Of a DNA stretch of 64,000 bases, positions 10,332-20,122 are shown piece by piece (the first letter of the stretch is position 1; every line of letters starts with the position of its first letter). The notes beneath the pieces are model-generated. The model had not been told where the DNA came from. It saw nothing but the letters and a program-made list of their open reading frames with translations, and ran no database searches. Source of the DNA: Ichthyophis bannanicus (taxonomy: Eukaryota > Chordata > Amphibia > Gymnophiona > Ichthyophiidae); assembly GCA_033557465.1 (NCBI GenBank), contig CM066031.1:1072741640-1072805639 (forward strand). Direction: 5' to 3'. Both the position numbers and the translations under genes were made by a program.

Positions 10332-11275
10332 TCAAATTTTACCCCTCCATCCTCAATCCCCACTTACTCTCCCAATACCCGGCCAATTGTAGATTTTTCT
10401 TCCCTCCCACACAAAATATTTTTCCCCTCTCCATTTCACTCTCCCAGCCCCATCCCATTCTAATCCTCCCCCAACATCAGCTCCCTTCTAGTTCCAGCCC
10501 CACCCAGCATCCACTCCCTTCTAGGCCCCGCATCAGCCCATTTCCAGTCCTAGCCCCCCATCAGCCCATTTCCAGTCCTAGCTCCCCCATCCATTTCCAG
10601 TCCTATCCGAGTCCCTCCATCAGCTCATTTCAAATCCCACCCCCCATCAGCCCATTTCTAGTCCTTTCCTAGCCCCACCATCAGCCCATGTCAAGTCCTA
10701 GCTCCCCTCCACTCAGCCCATTTCCATTCCAAGCCCCCATCCCCATCAGCTATTTACAGTTCAAGCCTCCCCTTTCACTCATCCCTTTTCCAGTCCTAGC
10801 AACCCCCCAACCCATTACCAGTCCTAAGCCTCCCATCAGCCCACTTCCAGTCCAAACCCCCCTATCACCCCATTTTCAGTCTTTGCCTCCCCATAGCCCA
10901 TTACCAGTCCTAACCCCATCAGCCCATTTCCAGTCTTAGCACCCCATAGCCCATTACCAGTCCTAACCCCTCATCAGCCCACAGCACATTACCAGTCCTA
11001 ACACCATCAGCCCACCTCAAGTCCTAACCCCCCCATCAGCCCATTTCCAGTCCTAGCCCCCCTGTAGCCCATTGTCAATCACAATCCCCCATCAGCCCAC
11101 TTCAAGTCCTAACCCCCCATCACCCTATTTTCAGTGTTAGCCCCCCCCAGACCATTACCAGTCCTAACCCCCCAACACTCCATTTTCAGTTTTAGCCCCC
11201 CCCCCTAGCCCATGACCAGTCCTAACCCCCCCATCAGCCCATAGCCAGTCCTAACCCCCTTCCCCCCCATCAGCA
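10330..11275. repeat. Degenerate minisatellite (CCCATCAGCCCATTTCCAGTCCTAG type)
   Basis: About 25-30 imperfect units of roughly 25-35 bp are built on CATCAGCCCATTTCCAGTCC with variable C runs. The array lies beside the palindrome in hAT element A. Element B carries the complementary G-rich version. Long proline/serine-rich frames across it come from the repeat and are not genes. Confidence 0.85.
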
Positions 11276-11296
11276 AATTTAAAGAAAAAACAAAAA

Positions 11297-11664
11297 CTGG
11301 CTGCTGCCGCTGCCCCCGTGGCAGCAACAGGATCGAGTGTCCACAGGGCTCCCCTGCCCAGCAGAACCCTCCCTCCCTGCATCCATTCCCTCTTGCGCTG
11401 GCTTTCAGATCCGCAAAGGGAGAGTTTCTCCCTCGCGGCTCTGTTAAGCCCTCTGGGGCTGATGGGAAACAGGCATTTCCTGTTTCCCATCAGCCCCAGG
11501 CCCCGGCAGGCTTAACAGAGTCGCGAAAGGGAAACTCTCCTTTCGCGGATCTGAAAGCCAGCTCGAGAGGGAACAGATGCAGGGAGGGAGGGCTCTGCCG
11601 GGCAGGGGGGGCCCTGCGGACATTCGATCATACCGCTGCCACGGCGGCAGTGGCAGCAGCCAGC
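11297..11664. repeat. 368-bp GC-rich palindrome in hAT element A
   Basis: The arms run 11297 to about 11475 and about 11480 to 11664, and meet around GGGAAACAGGCATTTCCTG. Outer arm sequences are CTGGCTGCTGCC and GGCAGCAGCCAG. Pairing is interrupted by scattered mismatches. The structure should form a very stable hairpin in RNA or single-stranded DNA. The same palindrome recurs at 51848-52230. Confidence 0.85.
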
Positions 11665-11879
11665 TTTTTTTTATTTTTTATTTACCTATGCAGAATGCTC
11701 TTTACGCGGAGCCCTGTGCAAAAACCATTCTCGCTCAATGGACGGGCCGGCCCTGTTGGTAATCTCTACAAACACGCTTTAAACTGCTAAGGATGGACCC
11801 TTACCAAGTGCACAAAACCCGAAACTAACGTTGCAGTTCCCCAAAGGATGCATATTATTGCCTGGTAACAAAAGTATGT

Positions 11880-12360
11880 CCTTTTCATGCCTCAGGCCTT
11901 TAAGTGCACTCACTCTGCTGCTCTGTACTATCTTTCCCCGCTTATCTCTCCCTACACCCCGACTCGGGAATTCCACTCTTCTGGCAGATCGCTTCTATCT
12001 GTGCCACCCTCTTCTACTGCAAAATCCAGACCGCTCCTTTCACCTTGCTGCTCCCTTTGCCTGGATCAAACTATCTGAGTCTGTACATCAGGCTTCTTCT
12101 CTGGCCCTTCTCAAATCCAGGCTGAACGCTCACGTCTTTGTTGCCACTTTTGGATCTGATCCGCGTAATCTCCCTTGTGTTTCCTTACCATTCCCCCTAG
12201 ATGTATCCTGTCCACAGCTGCTGTGTTGTCTGTCTTGACTAGATTGTAAGCTCTGCTGAGCAGGGACCATCTTTTACGTGTGTCTGTGCAGCGCTGCGTA
12301 CATCTTGTCATCTTGTAATGCTATACAAATGATCAGTAGTAGTAGTAATTGTAATAGTAT
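11880..12360 (+). mobile_element. 3' end of an L2/Rex1-like LINE with an AGT-repeat tail
   Basis: The plus strand carries the degraded C-terminal motif of a LINE ORF2 (APFAWIKLSESVHQASSLAL, then LLKSRLNAHVF). About 150 bp of 3' UTR follows, with AGATTGTAAGCTCTGCTGAG, ending in an AGT/AAT trinucleotide run near 12335-12358. Frames of this kind (LWN.LP..V..A.S...FK..LKTHLF) end L2 and related LINEs, which use short 3' microsatellites. It is 5' truncated. Confidence 0.6.
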
Positions 12361-12679
12361 GGCATTTTTTTCCCACATATCTGGGTACTGGTATTTCTCA
12401 CAGCAGCTACACCTGTCCCATCATGGTGTATGTCGGTCTGTATACATCTGTGGGGCAACCCTGTCTGCCTTCCCACAGTCCATTTTGTGGCACTACTCAC
12501 CTGGTCAGGCCTGTGTGCTATCATACCCAGGTAGCCAGCCTCCAGATATATCACCACTCTTGCAGCTTGCATAGATCCTGGACTGGGGAGGGATGTAGGC
12601 CTCATTGCAAAATCTGAGGGATGTTGGCACAATATTAATTATTAATGCATGGCTGCATGGATTAATGCATGGCTGCGTG

Positions 12680-12828
12680 GATGGTGTCTTCGAGAGCGTT
12701 TTGGTTTCTTAGACCATGGGATGCTGTTCCAAGGGTTGCAGAGCAGAGATGGCATCCATCTGTCCAAGAAAGGTCAACGCATCTTTGGTAATAGACTGGC
12801 TAATCTACTGAAGAGGGCTTTAAACTAG
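12680..12828 (+). pseudogene. CR1 ORF1 esterase C-terminus
   Basis: From 12748 the frame reads DGIHLSKKGQRIFGNRLANL and ends LLKRALN at the TAG at 12826-12828, six bases before ORF2. DGIHLS carries the Asp-x-x-His pair of SGNH/GDSL hydrolases, which form the ORF1 of many CR1-like LINEs. The rest of ORF1 is missing or scrambled upstream. Confidence 0.7.
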
Positions 12829-12833
12829 ATTCG

Positions 12834-15695
12834 TTGGGGATGGGTGAAGAAAGCCCCCAGGTAAGTGAAAGCCCCCAGGTAAGTGATACATTAAATACCT
12901 TTATGGAAATGGGTAACAGGGGTAACATATGGAAAGCAGTGTGTATTAATGCCCGTAGCATGGGAAATAAGATCTCTGAAGTTGAAGCTTTGGTGGGAGT
13001 GGCTGACTTGCATTTAGTGGCAGTTACAGAAACATGGTTCACAGAAAACCATGACTGGGATGTAACTATACCTGGCTATACTTTATTCAGAAAGGACAGG
13101 GTAGGAAGAAGGGGAGGAGGAGTGGCACTATATGTAAAAACTACTATTAAAGCTTTGGAATTACAGAGCTTAAAAGGGAGAGAGGAGGCATTGTGGGTTA
13201 AACTAGAAAGAGGGAAAGAGAAATCTATTTGCATTGGTGTGCTATACAGACCTCCCTCACAAGCGGAAGAGGTGGACAGAGAGTTAATTGAAGACATACG
13301 CAGCATTGCTAGGAAAGGGGAAGTGCTACTGCTAGGAGATTTCAATATGCCAGATGTTGATTGGCACATTCCTGCTGCAGTATCATCTAGGAGTAAGGAG
13401 ATCCTGGATTCTCTACAGGGAGAACTATTCAGGCAATTGGTAACAGACCCCACACGTGAAGGGGCCATACTGGACTTGGTACTTACCAATGGAGAAAGTG
13501 TTTCTGATGTTGTAGTGGGAGATCATTTTGCATCCAGTGATCACCAGATGGTGTGGTTCAGTATTAGGACTAGGGCTGTTAGAATCCATTCCAAGGTGAA
13601 GATCTTAGACTTTAGGAAGACTAACTTTGCAAAGATGGGCCAATACCTCAGGGAGTCGTTAGTGGGATGGGAACAGCTGGGGGATGTAGAAAAACAGTGG
13701 GCAAAACTGAAAGGGGATATTTTAAAGGCAACCAACCTTTTTGTTAAAAAGGTAAATAAAGGCAAAAGGAACAGGAGACCGCTATGGTTTTCGAAGGAAG
13801 TAGCTGAAAAAGTGAAGAAAAAGAGGGAGGCCTTCATGAAATACAAGAGATCACAGAGAGAGCAAGACAGGCATCTGTATTTGGAAAAACTTAGAGAAGC
13901 TAGCAAAGTAGTCAAGAAGGCAAAGATTCAAAAGGAGGAGGAAATAGCCAATGCAATAAAATGGGGGGATAAGACATTTTTCAGATATATTAGTGAGAAG
14001 AGGAAGGGCAAAAGTGGTATTGTCAGACTCAAGGGTGCAGGGGGGGAATATGTAGAAGCTGATAAGGATAAAGCGGAATTGCTTAACAAATATTTTTGTT
14101 CTGTGTTCACAGATGAAGAACCAGGAGCAGGACCTCAGAAAACACCCACAAATAAGAACAGAAGCGAGGGACATCTTGAACAATTTTCAGAAGACTGTGT
14201 TCGTGAGAAACTAGCTCAACTTAAAGTAGACAAAGCGATGGGACCGGATGGGATACACCCTAGAATACTGAGGGAACTTGGGACGTTCTAGCAACTCCAC
14301 TGACTGACCTTTTCAATGCCTCGTTGGAGTCGGGAGTGGTGCCAAAGGACTGGAGAGAGGCTCATGTGGTGCCTTTACACAAAAGCGGTAGTAAGGATGT
14401 GGTTGAAAACTACAGGCCGGTTAGTTTAACTTCAGTGGGAGTAAATTAATGGAAACGCTGTTGAAAGAGAAAATAGTGATGTTTCTGGAGTCCAGCGGAT
14501 TACAGGATCCGAGGCAGCATGGATTCACCAGAGGCAGGTCTTGTCAGACAAATCTGATTGATTTCTTTGGGTGACCAGGGAGTTGGACCACGGGAGAGCT
14601 CTAGATGTGGTGTATTTAGATTTCAGTAAAGCCTTTGACACTGTTCCTCACAGGCGACTTATAAACAAACTGAGCACCCTAGGGATAGACCCTAAAGTTA
14701 CTGCTTGGGTTAGAAATTGGTTGGGTGGGAGGCGACAAAGAGTACAAGTAAATGGAGCTCACTCTGAGGAGAAGGATGTTACCAGTGGTGTGCCCCAGGG
14801 ATCTGCCCTTGGTCCGATTCTTTTTAACATCTTTGTTAGTGATATAGCGGAAGGGCTGTCGGGTAAGGTTTGCCTCTTTGCGGATGATACCAAAATCTGC
14901 AATAGAGTAGACACCCAGGAAGGTGTAGATAACATGAGGAGGGATCTAGCTAAGCTTGAAGAATGGTCTAGAATTTGGCAACTGGGATTTAATGTTAAAA
15001 AATGTAAGGTCATGCATTTGGGCTGCAGCAATCCAAGGGAGCAATACAGTATAGGAGGTGAAGTACTTTTGTCCACTAAAGAAGAGCGGGACCTAGGCGT
15101 AGTTGTGTCCGATGATCTTAAAGTAGCTAAACAGGTAGAAAAGGCGACGGCAAAAGCTAGAAGGATGCTTAGGTGCATACGGAGAGGAATGGCTAGCAGA
15201 AAAAAGGAGGTGATAATGCCTCTGTATAAGTCTTTGGTGCGACGTCATTTGGAGTATGGTGTGCAATTTTGGAGACCGCACCTTCAAAAGGATGTGAACA
15301 GGATGGAGTCGGTGCAGAGGGTTGCTACTAAGATGATTAGTGGTCTTCATTATAAAGCATATGAGGACAGACTTAAGGATCTTAATATGTACACCTTAGA
15401 GGAAAGGCAGGATAGAGGTGATATGATTGAGATGTTTAAATACCTCCGTGGCATAAATGTTCAGGGAGAGATCCTCTTTCAATTGAAAGCAAGTTCTGCG
15501 ACGAGGGGACATGGGATGAGGGTGAAGGGAGATAGATTCAGGAGTGATATGCGGAAATATTTCTTTATGGAAAGAGTAGTGGATCCGTGGAATAGTCTCC
15601 CAGTGGAGGTGGTAGAGATGAAGACAGTAACTGAATTCAAAAAAGAATGGGACCAACACAGAGGATCTCTAAAGGTAAAAAGTGGACTGTTGTAG
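12834..15695 (+). pseudogene. CR1-like ORF2: AP endonuclease and reverse transcriptase, frameshifted
   Basis: The first frame (12834-14291) starts MGMGEESPQV. It has the APE-type endonuclease with INARSMGNK, ETW, GGVALYV, LYRPPSQ and GDFNMPDVDW, then a basic linker, and enters the RT at DKAMGPDGIHPRIL. A frameshift at about 14280 moves the RT blocks (ENYRPVSLTSV, then QHGFTRGRSCQTNLID) through two other frames. The main frame resumes at 14571-15695 with VYLDFSKAFDTVPH, GVPQGSALGPILF and the catalytic FADDTK, followed by the C-terminal CR1 domain. ORF2 nicks the target and performs target-primed reverse transcription. At least three frameshifts disable this copy. An 18-bp in-frame tandem duplication gives ESPQVS twice near the start. 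Confidence 0.88.
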
Positions 15696-15770
15696 TTGTT
15701 GTTATGGAAGGACAGACTAGATGGGCCTTGTGGTCTTTTTCTGTCATCATGTTTCTATGTTTCTATTTTT

Positions 15771-16560
15771 CTATCAGTCATGTCTCCCAGGGCCTGGCAC
15801 AGCTGATGTATGATTGCCCTTTCACAATGGCACCTGGTAACACTGCAGTCAGCCATATCGTTCAGGTACTGGCCAGCCATTCATGGCCTCCTTGAATTGC
15901 AGAGCAGCACACCATATCCTGCCATGCTACCCCCAAATGATACACTCACTCTTGCAGTTACGAAACCTATAACTAACAGCTGCTATACCATAATGGTATG
16001 ACATCCCAGGACTACACATATGAGCTCCCTTTCTCACTCCAATATGATTTGTTTCCAGACTCACTCACATACTATTCTTATATCAACAGTCCTAGTTTTC
16101 AGAACACAGGATTTGTTAGGGTCTCCTGGATTAGCTCTTTTAGCACAAACACACATTTCAGTATAGCCAGAATAACACTATTGCTCTTCTTAATATTTCT
16201 GTAAGGGTATTTATTAAGGTTTCTTTTACCTTACAGCATTCCCTCACCGCTGTTTTCTGTTCTTTATAACCGCAACTTGTGTTTTTCCAGACTGCAGTCA
16301 CACCAGTTCAGCACATACTTGTCACAACCATTCTTCAGTATGGGACAAATTGAAGAGCAAAGCATAATATTTTCTAAGTCCTGGCCTTATTCCATGTTTC
16401 AGCAGAAATAACAGGGACATCCGCAGGGATATCGCAGAATGTACATGGGCGTCTCATGAATACGCAATGCATATCTCCGTGGATGACCACACCCTTGTTC
16501 TGCCCTTCTGGGCATGTTCTGAGATCTCCGAGCTAGCACTGTGGATGTTCACAACAGCAG
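15771..16560. other. No gene recognised
   Basis: This is unassigned sequence between two CR1 elements. Its style resembles 12390-12640, so it may be one older repeat split by CR1 copy 1. Confidence 0.35.
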
Positions 16561-16775
16561 CGTTTCAGAAGTTGGTCACAGCTTACCTCAGCAGCACAGG
16601 CATAAATAGCTCAACCAGAGCTCTGTGATCCTCAGTCTTGAAGGACTAGAAAAGGGGACTGTTACTTCTGGAGAGAGATCTGCATTTGTGAGTATATACT
16701 TCTGGGAATTTTCTGAAAGGAATTCTTTGTATTAAAGCTAATTAATCTGTGAACCCACTATTTTTTGTTAAATCA

Positions 16776-17025
16776 GTCAGGGCCTAGTAGCAGCAGTTTA
16801 AGTTTAAATTTAAAACACAGAAGAGAACTTTCTGGTTACATTTCATACCCAGCAGAGAGCTTGTAGTTTAAATTTAATAGTCACTCAGGGCCTAGCATCA
16901 GCAAAGTACTTTTAGTTTAAATTTAAAACACATAAGAGAGCTTTCTGGTTAAATTTAGAACCCAGCAGAGAGCTTGTAGTTTAAATTTCATAATAAGTTA
17001 GAGCCTAGCAGCAGCAAAGAGGTAT
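16776..17025. repeat. Tandem repeat, period about 108-113 bp, in the CR1 copy 2 leader
   Basis: AGGGCCTAG (or AGAGCCTAG) recurs at about 16779, 16887 and 17000. Each copy is followed by AGCA repeats, TTTAAATTTAAAACACA and CAGCAGAGAGCTTGTAG. Two full units and a partial third are present. It lies upstream of the CR1 ORF1 start at 17371 and could be promoter-type repeats of its 5' UTR; that role is inference. Confidence 0.65.
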
Positions 17026-17570
17026 AATTTAAATCAAATCAGAATATAGCTTACCTCAGTAGCACAAGACAGGGTACTATGTAGCAGCCCTCTTTTAATA
17101 AGTGCTATTTCCCTCCCTCACTCCCCAACACCCACCCACCCCTGGGATAATCGTAGCTTTATAGGTACTTACACATCTTAAAAGACAGGAGGTGCTTTCA
17201 GGTGAAGCTCGTTACCCAAATCAGTCATACACAATGGACCTGAGATTAATTAAACTTCAGGTGAACAAGGTATATTAAACATATTAGGTACAGTTTTATT
17301 AGTATAAATATCCATAGCAACCCTTAGTAAGTAAAGAACTTAAAGATCTAAACACAAACTTAAAACTAAGATGCAGACATCAGTCCAGCAGCAAGATGGG
17401 GGCTTTCCAGTCTTTTGCATTGAGTGTCACATGTATGAATTTCTCCCATTTGGTGAGAGGTCTTACGTGTGCACTAGGTGCAAGGAGCTCTTTGTGCTCT
17501 CATGGAATGAGTCCGTTCTCTAGAGGCTAGAGTAGCAGACTTGGAAAACATAAGAAAGACAGAGAGGTAC

Positions 17571-18970
17571 TGTGGTGGCGAGGCCACGGGAGAGAAGGAG
17601 GAAAGGGGGAAAAACAGGCATTTTCCTCTAGGAAAGGAATTAGCTCCAGGAGTTTAAGGGTTAAAACTCCAGAGTTAGAAAAAAACTCCCTGCAGAAAGT
17701 TGGTGTTAGAAAGACATGCCCTAGCTCCATGGCAACCAGCACTGCTCACGAGGAACAGCTGAAAGTGGAGATAGAAAATGACAGGGAAATACACAGATAT
17801 AAGGTGGAGGAAGTTAGAGGAAGGGAGGAGCATAAGCAGCATGAGAAGCATAAGCAGCACAGGGAGCATAAGCAGCAGAGGAAGCAGCAGCACGAAGAGC
17901 ACGGAGGGGAGAAGGAACATGGAGCAAGGCCTGTACACAGAGTAAGACATGAGCCCAAGGAGTCCTGCAGGAGGTACAGAAGAAATCCTTTGAGAGGGAA
18001 AGCTTATCAGGGAGACGAACCAAGCTATGAAAATGGCAGAGAGTTGTCCCCAGCAGAGCAGATGGAAATAGAGCCTTCGGCAGTAAAGTCTGAGGAGAGC
18101 TTATTTCCACAAAGTAAGGTGAGCACCTTAAAAGCCTCTCATAGCTTCCTGAGAGATAAGAAACCTCCTAATGCCTCCAAGAGCCCTCAGCAGAGAGAGG
18201 AAGCCATATTACAGAAGGTTTTAAAGGTTTTAGGAAAGTTAAAGCCTGATACTTCTGAGACAAGGTTAAACCATTGACCAACAGATTCTGAAGGGCAAAG
18301 CATGGACCTAGAAGAATCTGTGCTAGAGGATTTGCCCTCAGATATGGAAATGGATTGCTCTTTAGTTTATGCCCAAAACTGACAAGCTATAAGGTTTAGA
18401 AAGTAGGAAACCTAGAAGCTTAGCTTTCAGTGGGGCAGTGCTGAGAAGAATATGCAAATGAGGTGCTGAGCTCCGAGGCTTGACTCAGAGTTTTTTCAAA
18501 AGACTGTTTTGCAAGTGAAGGCCAGAGTTTGTAATTCAGCCTCTAAGGAAAGCCTGTGGGTGAGAGAAAAATAGTTGCAGTAAAAGTGCCATTGGTCTGC
18601 ATAACCTGAAGAGTGTAAAGTTTGTAACCAAGCTGGAAGCTGTTGTTTGGCATGAAGAGTACTGGCTATTTCCACCTAAAGATATACTGTTGCCTGGCAT
18701 TGTAAATAAGCTAACTTCAGAAGCAATTTATTCTGCTGATTTTGTTTCACTGGAGAAAGTATCCACCATTTTTATGTTTTGGTATTTTTGAACTGCAAAG
18801 TTCATTTGGCTGAAGAATAAATAAAAATCTTGTGTGCCTTGGAAAAAACCTCTCGGCTGAATTCATTCAACCTCACAACTACATGCATAGGTGATTAAAC
18901 AAGGGACATTAAAAAAATAAGTTCCGTCCCCCACCACTAGGCTACCGCCTGGCCAGTAGGGAGCGCGGCA
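17571..18970 (+). repeat. 5' LTR of the Gypsy element
   Basis: It starts TGTGGTGG and ends CA. It contains an octamer-like ATGCAAAT near 18454, a poly(A) signal AATAAATAAAA near 18817, and a long ORF on the sense strand. The first bases after it, TTGGCGTAGTTC, would be the primer site; I cannot name the tRNA. Confidence 0.88.
17729..18382 (+). pseudogene. ORF inside the 5' LTR, broken by one stop
   Basis: This has the same frame as the intact ORF in LTR2. The ATG at 17729 is followed by MATSTAHEEQLKVEIENDRE. A TGA at 18275-18277 stands where LTR2 has TTA. After it the frame is open to the TGA at 18380-18382. Most other differences from LTR2 are single substitutions. See the LTR2 copy for the description. 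Confidence 0.55.
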
Positions 18971-19143
18971 TTGGCGTAGTTCTTGGATTTTTTCTTCAAG
19001 CCCATATCCTGACATAAGGAGTGTGTGGAGTGATACCAGAAGGAACTACAGGGACCTGGACCAGACCACCAGCAGAAGGAAGGACTGGACCGGAGGATCC
19101 AGAGGGTGCCTACTTTGCTAAGCCTGAGTCAACCCTACTAGCA

Positions 19144-19276
19144 GGTAACCCGTAGATAAAGAGGGTTGATCCGGATTGCCTGCCAGGGTGGGGTACAGCG
19201 GTTCCTAAGCAGAGTACTAGGGAACAGGGTGCGTGTGAGAGAACCTCACTTGGTGTTTTTTTTGTTTATTTTCCAG
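19144..19276 (+). other. Possible intron in the Gypsy leader
   Basis: CTAGCAG followed by GTAACC near 19143 resembles a splice donor. A long T-rich tract ending TTATTTTCCAG at 19276 resembles an acceptor, 13 bp before the gag ATG at 19290. The layout would remove the leader upstream of gag. This is pattern recognition only. Confidence 0.25.
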
Positions 19277-19289
19277 CATCGTCGCAGAG

Positions 19290-20122
19290 ATGGAGCAAGC
19301 GCAACTGCTAAGCTGGAAGGCCGAACGGTTCCGGGAGCAGCAAGAAGTGGCCGCTCAAGCCCAGGAACGCGCAGTCGCCATGATGAGGGACCAGCAGCAG
19401 ACGCTACTCAAGATGATGAGTGACTGGTTAGGGGAGCAAAAGAACACTTCGGATGCTTTGAGGAATATGACAGGTTCCTTAGGAGCCTCACAAGGACTGG
19501 AGTTACCTGGGAAGGGAATCTTTTAATTTGGTCCTCTAACCCAGGAGGATGATATAGACGACTATATGGAAGTCTTTGAAAGAGTGGCCCACCTAAGTGG
19601 ATGGCCCCAAGATCAATGGGCAGTCCGCATAGCTGCCTCACTCACTGGTGAAGCACTAGCTGCTTATCGCGCCATGTCCAGCGATCTGGCCTCCTCTTAT
19701 TAAGAGGTGAAAAAGGCAATAAGGGATAGAATGGGTCTTACTCCAATGGTCTATAGACGCCATTTAAGGGCGTGTAAGCTAAAACTGGGAGAGACACCAC
19801 GGGCCTTATGCCAACGTATAAAAGGTTTAGTATGGAAGTGGTTAGAACCACAGGGTAAAAGTCTTGATTCTCTCCTAGATTGTATAATTTTGGAGCAATT
19901 TGTGGAAGCTGTTCCTATGGAGTTAAAGTCTTTCCTGATTCTCCAGGACTGCAAGAACACCAAAGAAGCAACCTCGCTGGCGGAGCGCTTCCTGGAAGCC
20001 AGGTTGGTCAGCCAGGCGCAGGTGGGTGTTGCAAAAAGTCCTGAAAGTAGAGTTTCAGAAAAGAAAGGAAACACAATGCTGGGGGAAATCATGGAGTTAA
20101 GCCTAAGAGAAAACCTGTATTT
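19290..20122 (+). pseudogene. Gypsy gag with SCAN-like domain
   Basis: The frame begins MEQAQLLSWKAERFREQQ with a helical N-terminus. Two in-frame stops (TAA 19524-19526; TAA near 19701) interrupt it. From 19707 it reads a compact helical domain with RRHLRACKLKLGETPRALC, then GLVWKWLEP and IILEQFVEAVPMEL. This matches the layout of the SCAN domain, thought to descend from the capsid C-terminal domain of Gmr1-like elements. A frameshift near 20060-20090 then moves the CCHC knuckle (CFTCGEVGHFSRNC, Cys from 20135) into the pol frame. Gag forms the particle shell and packages RNA. Confidence 0.75.

Larger units (their letters stand above)
7459..11755. mobile_element. hAT-type element A, non-autonomous, with palindrome and minisatellite
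   Basis: The left end begins CAGGGGCGGCCC and the right end, reversed, begins CAGGGCCGGCCC. Both ends are flanked by the 8-bp duplication TTGGTAAT (7451-7458 and 11756-11763), the signature of hAT transposition. The interior holds, in order: a region with TTTACTAAAAGTT-like spacing, an L1 insertion (7591-9595), about 700 bp of unique-looking sequence with a small ORF on the minus strand, a C-rich minisatellite, and a long GC-rich palindrome. No transposase is present. The same interior recurs in inverted orientation in element B (51749-53882), although the two elements have different terminal sequences. Confidence 0.8.
12641..15770 (+). mobile_element. CR1-like LINE (copy 1), 5' truncated
   Basis: The copy holds the tail of an esterase-type ORF1, an almost full ORF2 with endonuclease and RT, and a short 3' UTR ending with repeated TTTCTATG-type units (15752-15770), as in CR1 elements. 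A 20-bp duplication (AATGCATGGCTGC...) marks the 5' junction at 12644-12682. The right end is clear; the left end is approximate. Confidence 0.8.

Noticed and set aside
10301..10939. Pro/Ser-rich frames of 80-120 codons
   Set aside because: They are translations of the C-rich minisatellite. Unit repeats explain the open frames.
17675..18110. Leu- or Cys-rich minus-strand frames in the LTR (repeated at 22231-22681)
   Set aside because: They are antisense to the HKQ-repeat ORF. The repeats on the sense strand create them.
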